The position numbers and the translations under genes were made by a program. A model generated the notes under the pieces. It was not told where the DNA came from, made no database searches, and saw nothing but the letters and a program-made list of their open reading frames with translations. 64,000 bases of DNA from Polytrichum commune (Eukaryota; Streptophyta; Polytrichopsida; Polytrichales; Polytrichaceae), in assembly GCA_950295325.1 (NCBI GenBank), contig OX485803.1:52217554-52281553 (forward strand), read 5' to 3'. Shown piece by piece: positions 13,059 through 24,282 of the stretch (position 1 is the stretch's first letter; the number at the start of each line of letters is the position of its first letter).

Positions 13059-13722
13059 GCTCCCAACTTGTAGAAATAGACACAAAGTTAATTAGAGATC
13101 AATAGGTGGTGTAGATAGTAGTAATCTTTCTTTAGACACTTGATGTTGAATAGCCAGATACACCCTAAACTCTGTAGTATCACACCTGTGTCAATCAAAG
13201 TGCACTTGATATTACGGAGTTTTGTAGTGTTAATGTGGATGTATGATACTAAAGAATTAGTGTAGCATGTGACACTATGGAATTACACAAAGGAGATGTG
13301 AGGACAATTTGGATTTGTTCTCCCGTCACCTACGCTAGTGTGGTTCACTCCACTTGGCCTTCCCTAGCAATGTGATGGATGCATGCACCAACATTCAACA
13401 AGTGGAAGAAGAAGAAGAAGAAGAAGGTGACACTCCACATGTTGACACATGGCACAATGCGAGGGTGTGGCTTGACTTCTTTGGTGGTTTGCATTAATGA
13501 CAAATTTTGTGATATAAGGGGGAGAAATGTGACAATAAGGAGTGAGATTTGAACTACGAACATCTGGTCCCTAGGGTTTTGGGATATTAGAGAGTGCGAC
13601 ATTATGGACGTTGATATTACAGAGTTTAGGGTGTAGAAGGTACAACAGGTTAGACAGTATAACCATTTTAAGGCCCGAACGGACGGTCTAATGAAATTTT
13701 TTCCACAAAAGGTGCTGATGAG
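13059..13722. other. 3' region downstream of ERD7 copy 2
   Basis: This is non-coding AT-rich DNA. It contains a short GAA microsatellite near 13406-13425 and two related phrases, GATATTACGGAGTTTTGTAG near 13211 and GATATTACAGAGTTTAGGG near 13613, in the same orientation. These suggest a degenerate duplicated element, but I could not define boundaries. Confidence 0.4.
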
Positions 13723-13948
13723 TACTACACTAAATATGATATTTAGTGACTTACTATTTGGAATCATGCAATGTTGTATCTCTTTACTATACATCTCATA
13801 TTTTACCAACAAATGTTAAATTGGTAGTTTGGACATTATAGAACGTTGACAACTTTACTTAGTAAAAAAATAATCTCAATAGTAAAAAGATATAGCGCCG
13901 CGTAAATCCAAATAGTACGTCACACTAAATATCATAGTCGGTGTAGTG
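13723..13948. mobile_element. Short MITE sharing terminal repeats with the ~400-bp family
   Basis: The left end TACTACACTAAATATGATAT with TTAGTGAC and the right end GTCACACTAAATATCATAGT followed by CGGTGTAGTG are inverted copies and match the termini of the ERD7-intron MITEs. The ~170-base interior differs from those copies, so this is a second subfamily using the same ends. A related interior with ACTAACAAATGTTCAAT is found near 54372-54560. Confidence 0.7.
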
Positions 13949-14942
13949 GTGGTTGGTTGCCCATCCTCCATCTTTGTTCACATCGAGCAGCACCGATTGA
14001 AATCGTCCCAAAATGATTCTACACATCAGCTTGTGAAGAATAACTCAATGTGACATTTGACAACCAAATCACTCGCATATGTGGTTAAAAAGGTACCTAA
14101 TGTCATCAACCATTGGAGGTGTTCTTGGAAGGTTTTTTGGGTACATGAATGCTCATAAGGGCATTACAAGGTGGAAATGGAACATTGATGTCATCAAGAA
14201 TTGATGGCTGTGGGTGGTTTATCCCACCCTTCCTTCTACCTTGTGATGGTATTGGGAATAATATGGAAAACTTGAAATTCCACTTATAAATGGCATAAAA
14301 ATTGACTACCTACTTGGAGAAGGTGGTATATATCAAGGTGACATAAGCATTACATTTTTCTCCCACATTAACATTTGCAGGTCAGCCTTGTCAGTCTACT
14401 TGCATCAAAGACATGGTACATGTATTCATCTATGCATAGATATATACAGTAGCTCTCTAGCAGCTTGGGCAGAAAAGGATTAAATTTTTAGGAACCTAAT
14501 TAATTTTGTTGAGTGTCCGAAAAAAAAAGAAATAACATTCAAAGAGTGCCTAAAATCACAAAACTGCCATACATGAAATTAGGAAAACCATTCATAAATT
14601 ATAGAAATGATTTGGATGAATATTTAACTTATTTCAAATTACTTTTTTAGTGTGCCCAATTTGAGAATATTATTTTTTGGGTTGCCTAACTTGCTTTCAC
14701 ACTTTAATTATTAGGCATAAAGGTGCCCAAGCTGCTAGAGAGTTGTAGCATTCATTTGTATTCAATGTATTTGGAATATGTCCAAACATAAGCTTCAGTA
14801 TGCTTGAATACATGTATCATGTATTCATTTGTCAATCACAAGTATTGCAACCAGAGGACAAAGCTACACTTGGCCATTATGTTTGTGTGCAAGTCCTTGC
14901 TCTCACTTTGGGTTAAGCACCACAAAACATGCCTCCAAAGGG
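13949..14942. other. Intergenic, no gene seen
   Basis: AT-rich DNA without an open frame of interest. I see no conserved motif, RNA gene or clear repeat boundary here. Confidence 0.5.
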
Positions 14943-16283
14943 GTTTGAAAAGGCGGACGCTAAAGCTCCCCCTACGAACTTTTCGGGGAGGTGGAAAGGG
15001 GTTGGGGCCTGCGATCCGGCACATCCAGGTAGCCCCCACAAAAAAAATCTATTTTTTTTGAGATCCTACCCGAAAATTGCGGCCCATCCGTTCGACTTCG
15101 AAAAATAAGATTGCCCTTGCATTCTTGAAGGTTGCTTGTCCATATAATCCATATTGAGTGCACTTCATCTTCAAGGTCCAAAATCCAATATATATGTCCA
15201 CTTCCATTGAGTAAATAAGCAATTGATTGGGATTTCATTTTCGAAGTGAAACCGTCAAAAAAACATGTAATTGACTTGGAAGTCAAAAATATTACAAAAC
15301 CCTCATTAGCTGAGGTTATAATTTTTGTGACTTACCATTGAAAGGGTCTTTGTCATTCTAAAATGGAACTAAAATTAGTGTTTTATTTTAGTATGTTTAT
15401 TTTATAATATTTTAGTTGATACCTTCTATCTTCACAAGAGTATTCATACACATTCAAACTAATTCAGTGTGATTGAATGTAATTAAGTGTGAATAACCAT
15501 ATTAGAAGGTGATTGAGCGCATTGATTCATACACATTCAGACTAATTAAGCCCAATTAAGTGCAAGTAAGTGCATTTAGCCTAATTAACCGTAATGAAGC
15601 CTAAACAAGTGAATTTTAGCACATCATCCTCATATCTGAATTAAATCATGATTAATTCCAGTAAGTTCATTTTATAATTAATTAGGCTTAAGTAATTTGG
15701 TAAGCATACTTTTTGATTTAATTGGGATTAAATAAATTAAATTAAAATAAATTACATTCAATCACACTTTGTTAGCTTGAGTTTGTATTAGTACTTGTGG
15801 AAATAGAAGGCATTAACTAAAATATTAATAAAACACTAATTTTAGTTCCATTTTAGAATGACAAAGACCCTTTCAATGGTAAGTCACAAAATTATAACCT
15901 CATTGCTAATGAGGGTTTTGTAATGTTTTTGACTTTCAAGTTAATTACATGCTTTATTGACGGTTTCACTTCGAAAATGAAATCCCAATCAATTGCTTAT
16001 ATTTTCAATGAAAGTGAACATATATATATATATATATTTTGGATTTTGGACCTTGAAGACAAAGTGCACTCAGTATGGGTTATATGGACAAGCAACCTTC
16101 AAGAATGCAAGGGCAATGTTTTTTTCCCAAAGTCAGGTGGAGCAAGCAATAGTTTTCGGTCGGGATCTGAAAATTTTAAATTTGTTTTGTGGGGCAACTT
16201 GGAGGTGCCTGATCGCGGGCCTTGGCCCTTATCTACCTTCCCCTGAAGTTCCTAGGGGGAGATTTAGCGTCTGTCGTTTGAAA
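14943..16283. mobile_element. ~1.34-kb foldback element with ~0.45-kb inverted arms
   Basis: The left arm (about 14943-15430) and right arm (about 15800-16283) are reverse complements over most of their length. Paired phrases are GACGCTAAAGCTCCCCCTA against GGGGGAGATTTAGCGTCTG; CTTGAAGGTTGCTTGTCCAT against ATGGACAAGCAACCTTCAAG; and TGAAAGGGTCTTTGTCATTC against GAATGACAAAGACCCTTTCA. The ~370-base centre is AT-rich with many AATTAAG/CACATTCA-type motifs. No transposase is present. A shortened relative lies at 47575-48090. Long arms are typical of foldback or Mutator-like non-autonomous elements; the superfamily was not determined because no target duplication was found. Confidence 0.82.
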
Positions 16284-17546
16284 ATCCTTAAAATACAGCC
16301 AAGAAAGACTAGATTTATGATAAAAGGCCAATAGGCATCCAAGTCAATGCTCGTGAATTGGGCATGACCAATTGTTATTGTCCAACGTAATTTTCATTGG
16401 GAAGAGACTATGCACATCAAACATGAGAGGGGTGAACTCTACGAGGGGGTTAACAATAAAAATGAGAGGGGTTATAATTATTTAGCCTAACTAGAAGGGG
16501 TCTTAGTCAATTTAGAAGTTCCTTGGGTTTCAAGCTACAACCACCACCTTGGTAGTTAGGGGTTGATAATTATTTCCATGTCATGTGGTGGGCACATAAA
16601 TGAAAGGAAAATGAGAGTTTGAAGATGTGGGTTATTTAAACAATCTTGAGACATCAAAAGTAGGTTGACCTATTGGCCCATGAGCCTCAAATGGCTGTTC
16701 TATTTCAAATTCGTGTTGCCCAACACAAATTTTGGAATGTTCCGAGTTTTAAATGGTGGGAAAGGAGTTATTTCATTTTAGCATACCTCTCATTCATCCA
16801 ACATAAAAGGCCTTCAAATAGTATGCAGCTTGGATGACACTTATGTGAGTTGATGTGACATAGAAATTAGCTTTACAAACCCAAATTAGTCTAGTCCATT
16901 TGAGATAAAACATTTGTAAAAATGTAGGGTGTCAAGTTTTTATGTTGGATAGATGAGAGGAACACTTATATGCAATGATTTTCTGTTGTCGGTTGAAATA
17001 TCCATACTAATTTGAAGCCAACTTCACAATTGATATTAGGATAATCAATGTGTTCGAATGTCCATCCAACATGATCAATGTCAATGGAATTTTAAACTAA
17101 GGCGCATGTGGCCACATTGTTCATTTTGAAAACCTACTCGGTGATAATATTTTGTTGATAGACAAGCATTGGTGGCACAAGGAGAATGTCAATTACATGC
17201 ACAGGTGACTAGTTGTGAGTGGTGAGCCGGTCATGATAACTTTGTTTAGTGACAAGTGGGTGGATGGCGTGGTCCATGCCAATTCCAAGCTATTGCCCAA
17301 TTAATGTGACCTCCGCTCTAACTATTATGCACTCCATTAATGAAATGTGAACCCTGATTGATATAAATTACGTAACCTTTCTAACTGGAAAGACTTTGTA
17401 TCCTATATGGCGTCCTTCAACCTTTCCAAATTGTAGGCCCTCAATTTTTCTATCATTCATATATAATTATTGTGTTGTTGAGTTGGTTAACTAAATGAGC
17501 AACTCAATGTATGTCAAATACAAAGAACAAGTTGTGAGTTCTTTGT
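16284..17546. other. Intergenic containing one small MITE
   Basis: Apart from the MITE at 16783-16965 I see no gene or structured element. Frames are interrupted throughout. Confidence 0.5.
16783..16965. mobile_element. ~185-bp MITE, family with CCTCTCATTCATCCAACATA ends
   Basis: The left end CCTCTCATTCATCCAACATA and the right end TATGTTGGATAGATGAGAGG are inverted. A second copy with the same ends is at 50337-50525. Interiors are non-coding and only weakly alike. Target duplication unresolved. Confidence 0.75.
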
Positions 17547-17554
17547 AATCTCCC

Positions 17555-18052
17555 CACGGGTAGGTCACTCTGAGGCATTTTTGTGCACCACGGGCGGCTA
17601 GGGGTTTTTTGTTTTGGGGCTATTTACCTTCAAGGGCTGAATTAAAGCCTCCCTATAATTACTTAAATTTAAAAAATGGCCCATTTGTTTGCACCCTTTC
17701 ATTACTTATATTGTCCAAGTCACTGCAATTTTTTGTACTCTATATTCCTTTTAAGCCATTTTTGGACATACGGAAATCCCAATTATCATCCATCCCCGTG
17801 AGTCCTAAACCCATTTACATATCATACTAAACATACCTTCTAGGATCCTTATCTTTAGCCCCTATATTAATTTTACAAAAAAATAATGGCCCACATTTTA
17901 TGTCCATCTAACTTATTTATAATGGGATTGTCTACATTTAATGGCCCCTTCATTATTTGGAATTCCTTTAGAATTTTTATTTCAAATGATTTTAATCCTC
18001 TCTATATTATGCCGCACGTCGTTTTTAATATGCACTAAGTGATCTACCCGTG
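17555..18052. mobile_element. 498-bp non-autonomous TIR element with exact 8-bp target duplication
   Basis: The element begins CACGGGTAGGTCACTCTGAG and ends with the inverted form TGCACTAAGTGATCTACCCG plus TG. Inside each end is a GGGCGGC or GCCGCACGTCG block that extends the inverted similarity to over 40 bases. It is flanked on both sides by AATCTCCC (17547-17554 and 18053-18060), an exact 8-bp target duplication. Its left ~300 and right ~250 bases align with the two ends of the larger copy at 43660-45158, but the internal ORF is missing, so it is an internal-deletion derivative. An 8-bp duplication is typical of hAT elements; other superfamilies are possible. Confidence 0.9.
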
Positions 18053-18060
18053 AATCTCCC

Positions 18061-19900
18061 ATAGGAAATGTTCTCCTACCCACCAAGGCCAATCGGGTGC
18101 CAATGGGTCACAAAACATGCTAGACCAGTTTGTTGGAATCGACCGAATTGCACCCAACTTGTTCTTCACGGTGAAGACCCCTTAAATTGATACAGTTTTG
18201 AAGGTACATATGATGTGTGGGTACTAGACAAACAGGCGGAAGACAACATGATTAGGTAATTGGAGACAATTCTTCAAAGACCAAGCACTTGGGCAAGGTG
18301 AGATACTTTGTGGCACCATGGTCTTTGGATACACCGTGGACAAGTACCATCTTATTCTCCCAAATATTTCTTTTGAATACCATGCTATAAGTAATTGTGA
18401 CTAAATTGATAAAGTTAATGCAAGGTCATAGTTGTACTGTATTACCATAATCAAACACGTGTTCAATCATACGAATACATGAATAGTGAGTACATGTATC
18501 CCATATTGGATGATTTTTGGTGACAAGGTTCAGAATCTCCACACACAATCACCACATAACCACTTCCTAGGTACATTACACATCTGATGAGCATATGATT
18601 TAGTGTGGCATCAAAATTGGTGTGCACCAATGATGTTGAAGAGAGTGGCAAGTCTTTGTGATTTGTTATGCAACACTAAGGATCATGTGACAATCTCTCT
18701 AGTTGCCACGTAGTGATTACAAGGCAATTAATGTGGATCGATGAACTAATGAATATATGGTGAGCCACACTAGATCCGTTGTTTAGTGTACTAGTCTCCA
18801 AAACCGAGGTGGTTAGGCCACCAGTTGTGCCTGGCTTGTGTGGGATACATATACCCCGTATCGGGGGGGACCTAATGTGGCACGATTAAGAAATCTCCAA
18901 CACATCCACTTCCCTACATAAGTCTCCGAATTCAAGGAGTTTAGGGCACCAGTTGTCCCTAGCTAGTTTGCGCAACATCTATCGCCAATTGCTTGCCATG
19001 TCAACATTTTCATGACTAGCCACATAGATTTGTGAACCCCAAAAGTGTGTTAAGTGAGTATGACTTTGGTCATGCCCGAGTCCCCTAAGTTTCTCCTTTC
19101 GTGTGGAAGACACTTGCATGCAAATTGACCGAAACTGAAGAAAATTCTTTCTATGCCAACATCTACATAAGAAAACTTCCACTCATGTGAAAAGGCCCTA
19201 CCAATCAGGGAACCAGGGAGTGACACGTGTCATTCACAGATGGCGTGCCAGTTGGGATTGGCGCCGCTAACTTAGCTGCAGGCCTGCTGCTTCAAGGCTC
19301 CTAAGTTGGCTGGCCGAGAAACCATGTCATTGGCACCAATTGCCACCAGCACCATCGGCTTTCAAGCAAATCCCTTGTAACATATCTAATCTCCCTGCAG
19401 TATGTAGTGTTTTTTGTTTATCAATCACTTGCACTCTCCAGCTATTCATGACTTGTAGAGCTATATTGGGCTGTGGACACATCTAAGTGGTTGTGAATCG
19501 GTCTGGCAGAGTGGCAGTACTCAAGGACTTAACCATCGTGGGTGTTCTAGCAGGGCTATTTCTAAGTTTCCGCTTTGATTGAAAGATTTTCGGAAAGAAA
19601 CGGTTTGGTTTTTGTTTCATTGTGTGGCTATGAATCGGTTTGAAGCTGAGTGCACTCAATAATGTTGGGTGCTTTGTAGAGTTGAGCTTTGGATGGTTAA
19701 TGAGTGTGGCAGATGCAGGAGAATCTGAAGTTTGGGAGGTGAGGTGAGGTGCCGTGCGCGAAGACCGGATTCATTAATAGCGCCATTGCCATTGCCACTG
19801 CCACGAGGAGATCCAACTTGGAGTTCTCTTGATGCTTAAACTAGTATCTCATCAGCAATCCGTAGTAAGTGGTTTGATCGTTCGCTGGGCCCTCTGGTCA
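18061..19900. other. Intergenic upstream of ERD7 copy 3
   Basis: I see no gene. Around 18790-18990 a phrase CCAAAACCGAGGTGGTTAGG followed by CACCAGTTGTGCCTGGCT recurs about 125 bases later as GGGCACCAGTTGTCCCTAGC, suggesting a short diverged duplication. The final part, from about 19440, is GT-rich and may already be transcribed leader of copy 3. Confidence 0.4.
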
Positions 19901-19920
19901 CTTGACTCTGAAATAGCAAC

Positions 19921-20675
19921 GGATTTTGAATTGGCCTACAGAGTTTAATTGTGAAGAGTGTGATCAGTTCAGAAGGTAGGTTGAGTTTGGTGGCTATTGA
20001 TGTTTGTGTGGAGTTGAGAACTTTTGGATGGTTACTAGGTTTGGAGTTTAATTTGTTGTGGACTGCGTGTGACCAGTGACGGTAGCTTGAGGTAATTGCT
20101 GGTTGTTGGATTTATTTTTGGTGGAGTGGGTCAACTTTGGTAATTAGGCTTCAAGTCGTTTTCTTCAAATTCAAGAGTGGGAGTGATATTGAGATTTTGG
20201 GATCAGCTGAGGTGCAATTGTGTCATCAGGAGGAACAAGTATTTCACAGAGCTTAAATTGTTTTACAGAGTATGGTTCTGAAGAGTGTGATCAGTGATGG
20301 CAGGTTGAGTTTGGTGGTTTTTGGATGTTTTCGCTGAGTTGTTGAGCTTTAGAGGGTTAGGTTAGGAGCATTTTGTTGTGGACAGCGTGTTTCAGTGACG
20401 TTAGGATATATTCGTGGTTTTGATCTTTTTGTGGATTTCAGAGTTTGTGGATAGTTAGGTTTGGAGTTCAATCGGTTGTGTAGAGTGGGTCAATAAGTGA
20501 CGGTAGCCTGTCGAGGTCAATGGATGTTTTTGTGTCCAAGTTACATAATTCTGGATGGTAATTACGTTGGGAGTCATTTTCTTCGAGTTCATCAAGAGTC
20601 GAATTGAGATTTCTCGCTCGGGATCATCAGCAGAGGTGCAGCCGCTGTGACACAAGAAGGATCTCGGAGGACCAG
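19921..20675 (+). repeat. Diverged two-copy tandem duplication in the leader of ERD7 copy 3
   Basis: The unit at about 19921-20230 recurs at about 20245-20660. Shared phrases in the same order are GAAGAGTGTGATCAG, GGTTGAGTTTGGTGG, GTTGTGGAC-GCGTGT, AGTGACGGTAGC, GTCATTTTCTTC or GTCGTTTTCTTC, and TTGAGATTT. The second unit is longer because of an internal repeat. The sequence is GT-rich on the + strand, like the unrelated array before copy 1. It lies just upstream of a strong CACCATGG start context. Confidence 0.7.
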
Positions 20676-20775
20676 GTAAACAAATTCGTTTCGAGACAAA
20701 GCGGCTCAGATCATCAACATCAGCAGATCAACTACTTAGCACAAAATCCAGTGATTATCACCTGCATCCACCACC

Positions 20776-23700
20776 ATGGCGACCCGCTCCATGTCCATGC
20801 AGCCCCGAACATCGGTCACCCTGCGCGAGGGGGCCCAGTCCCTCTTCCGCTCGTACTCGGAGAGGGGCGCACGGATGATGGACCTGGCTGAAGGAGCGCA
20901 GCAGCAGCAGACGACCCCCCGTGGGGGTGCGGGTGCGGGTTCGAGCCTGCAAAACGACCTCCCGAGGCTGGAGGTGGAGGCGCACGAGGAGGTGTTGATC
21001 AAGATCCCGGGGGCCATGGTGCACTCGATCGATGACCACGACACCCCAATGCTGGCGACCGGCGAGTTCGCACTCGTGCGAGTGGACCACCCTCACTACG
21101 GGAGGGGTGGCGGAGGGATGTCCGCATACATCCGAGTCGGGGAGCAGCTTCGGTGGCCGTTGAGCAGGGTGGAGCCCGTCGTGAAGTTGGACTCCACGTA
21201 CTACGTATTCACAGTTCACGACCCGTACGCGATCCTTGGACGCGATCGTCCTCCTCGCGATCCACAGGACGAGCAGGTAACTCACTGTTTTGGAGTACGG
21301 AATCCGGAAGCTTGTTCAGAGATACCCTTGTATTGATAAAGGTATAGGAGAAGGGTAATTGAAGAGGGCGGTCGTGGATTAGAGATCCCGGGAACTCAAT
21401 TTCCGCCCTCATTCCTGGCCCGAGAATCTCAAGGCGCTCAAGGCAGCTACGTTCAGACTCTTGTCCCCCATACCGTATTCCTTGCTTCCGAACCCTTCCG
21501 TAATAATTCTCACTATGGATGTTCCTACTACGTTTTTAATATTCTATTCGTCACATGTTCATATCAGTAAATTATAACCAAAAAATTTAGTAGCAACAAG
21601 TTTCTTAAGAACCGATCATATGTCAATTGATGCCATCCAGTCTTATTGAAGTCTGTCCATTTTGCTCGACTCAAGCTTGGTTTGAAATAGCGTTTCATAA
21701 ACTGACGAATATGGGATAGCCTAAGGGCAGGTTATTGGGTGGAATGTGGCACCGTAGGAGTTCCTTACCCATTTCCTAGGGTAAGGATGAAGCCATTCAC
21801 TGTGACGCCACACATCTAAACTATCCATCCTTAAAGGACACAGGCAACCAATTTCTTTCATGTTTACGCCAGGGAACTCCATGAGCAGGAGGACTCCCCC
21901 TATGCTTTCATGTTTCTCGTTGCAGCCCAACTTCGACAAGTCTACTCCAGAGAGAATAATTTGTCTCACATTTTTTCACATTGTGTATAGGATGAAGAAG
22001 AGCTTCTGAATTGCGGAGTCACCTTGCCAGCGCACGGGCACGACAGTGAGCTGCGGGAGCTTGACCAGTTGCTGCACAATTACAGCAATTTCTCAACTGA
22101 GGTGTGGAGAACAATGTCTCCGAATCCCGAGGATTACGATCACCATTTGGCGAAGGGTTTGGCGAGTGGCACTGGCGCTGTCATTCGCGGGCTGTTCTCT
22201 TTGAAAGATTTGGCCGTGGCTCGCCTTCAGAACGGCACTCTATTCATCAAGTACATTATCGGGCCTAACCCTCATCCCAGCCAAATCAACCCTGCCACAT
22301 TGAACACTCTGAAAAGGTGAGTCCTGAGGAAACTTAGCACTACGCTAAATATTGCATTTAGTGCCACCAATTCAATTTGTCTTGCTCAATATGAATTGCA
22401 AACCGCCCGCATAGTGTCACCAACACTAAATGTAAACGGAGTATTCTTTGTCATTCCTTGTAAAAAAATTTGGGCATGTGTAGATTTACAATATTGCAAT
22501 TACGGTCACTTACTAAGTGATTCTTCATCCAAATTCCAATCACCCATGACAATCTTTGATACAGAATTATGTTAGAATGCAGAATATTCCAACCTTTGTT
22601 TTGATAATGGGCATGTATTTCATCATATTGCAATCATCTATGGCAGTACTTGAAAACCTATTCATAAGAAGTGTCGTCAGAATAGTTACCACAGTGACAC
22701 AAACTAACATATGACACTAAATGCAATATTAAGTGTAGTACCTTATGATCTCAAGCCAAAAGTGAAGCATTCCCCAGTCACATAGCTCAAGTACAAACTT
22801 GTGATTGAAAATTTAGTGCAGAGGGGAAATCCTCTTGGAGATAATTACTCTCTTATGTGTGTATAACTGCTTTATCATTTCTTTAGTATCTAAGTGTTGC
22901 AATGATTATCCTACTTGCTAAGGACTACTATTTACATGTCGGTTAAAGTCCACATGCAACTGCCAAGGTTGAATGAACCGATGACCAATATGAGATTGTT
23001 TGTTTCACTGCCTCTAGTGCTCCCCACATATAAAGTAAAACATACCTTCCATCTCACGTTGGCACCCCTATGACGTGGGCAACATTTTCTCATACATCAT
23101 CCAAGGTAGTGAATGAATTTTGTTAAATTATATCTTTGTTGTACTTACCTCTCGAGGAAAAAAACATGTAATAGTCATGCTGGAATCTGTTATGTCCTAG
23201 GGTGAGTAGATTAGTGGCGATATATAATATAAACTTTTATGAGCTAATTAGCGGTCATTGGCTGCACAGTGTGAGGAACATGTCCATGGCAACCGAGGAT
23301 GCAGCGAAGAGAGTACTTGACATTGTCATGAGGTTTGCTAGTTTTATTTCGAATCCGATAATGAGATCCAGACCTGGCCAACAGTTTTTCAAGCTCCCAG
23401 TTGGGGAAGTCGCCCTCGTCACACTGGATTCCATATGTACGTGCACAATTTTTGGACAATACTCCTGAGTGACAAGAGGATGATAAATAGTATATAATTA
23501 CGTTTCAGTTTCAATATTGAAGGGAATTAACATCGATGGTGAGTGCCTAGTTTGTTGGGCTTTGTTGAGAGATTTTGTTTCTAGTGGTTGTTTCTAGTTC
23601 CAACTCACCCAGAGAGTTTGTACATGGGCAGAGATCTTTATTCATTGAAGAGTGTGATTTTGGGATTGACATTTTCAAGTGACCTGAATTTGTGACAGCT

Positions 23701-24282
23701 AAAATCATGGATGCCATGGAGAATGTGGGAACAGATTTACTACAGACTACATCCAGCTGCACGCAGGAATTAGTAGCATACAGGTATTACGATTTCACAT
23801 GGTTTTTGGAGCATACTAACACGATATGAATAAATACTAAGTAGAGATACAAAGTCCAATGCCCAAAAGAAATCTGAAAGCGTTCCTCACATTGTCTAAA
23901 CTGCTCCAAGCAGGGCCTAACCCTAGAAGCGACATAGGAGTAATATGACAAATAATTGCACAATGCCATTGCACAATGCCATTGCAGCTTTGGAGATCTT
24001 GCAACATTGATGATTTGTAAAAATATATATCTGCGGTTTGAATGTTTTATGTTTTAATGGAAAGGAAAATGACCTTCCACCATTGTTTTTTGGGAATGCA
24101 GATTTGGACCAGGGGCAGGTGAAGCCACAGAGGAGGTCATGTCGACAATCGGCTTTGTTTTTGCAACTGTGTGGACAGCCACCAAGCTCCGCAAAGTTGT
24201 GACTCCGAGTAAGTTAAAACCAACAAAAAAGGGGATGTTGAAAGCTGCAGCCAAGGCAAGTTTGGATCGGCCCAATGAATGA
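20776..24282 (+). CDS. ERD7-like senescence/dehydration-associated protein, tandem copy 3
   Basis: Five coding exons, 419 aa: 20776-21276, 21991-22316, 23270-23436, 23699-23783, 24102-24282. The start sits in CACCATGG. Residues 1-75 are a basic, Ser/Gly-rich leader unlike copy 1; the conserved EVLIKIPGAMVHSI and VGEQLRWPL blocks follow. Exon 2 corresponds to exons 2 and 3 of copies 1 and 2 joined without an intron, and the linker between them (DGKQ...VTEGNQ in the others) is absent. The senescence domain (PF06911) covers about 210-410 with VIRGLFSLKDLAVARLQNG, PGQQFFKLPVGEVALVTL, ATVWTATKLRKVVTP. It is the most diverged copy: the RRALNP signature is RKVVTP. The junction codon after VTLDSI is TCT where the others have Ala. 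The frame is intact. Function is inferred from the family as for the other copies. Confidence 0.9.
22336..22742 (-). mobile_element. ~400-bp MITE in an intron of ERD7 copy 3
   Basis: The ends are inverted: CACTACGCTAAATATTGCAT with TTAGTGCCACC on the left and TGACACTAAATGCAATATTA with AGTGTAGTA on the right. Reverse complemented, the whole element aligns with the MITE in intron 5 of copy 2. It begins about 20 bases after the splice donor at 22317 and leaves the splice site intact. Confidence 0.85.
22750..23070 (-). repeat. Inverted fragment of the ERD7 intron-1 repeat
   Basis: AAGTGAAGCATTCCCCAGTC with ACATAGCTCAAGTACAAACT, and further on CACATGCAACTGCCAAGG and CCATCTCACGTTGGCAC, match the reverse complement of the repeat in intron 1 of copies 1 and 2. 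It lies directly after the MITE at 22336-22742, in a different intron of gene 3. Confidence 0.6.

Noticed and set aside
13345-13812. 155-residue minus-strand frame downstream of ERD7 copy 2
   Set aside because: Its sequence includes a Phe run from the GAA microsatellite and part of a MITE, so it is chance.
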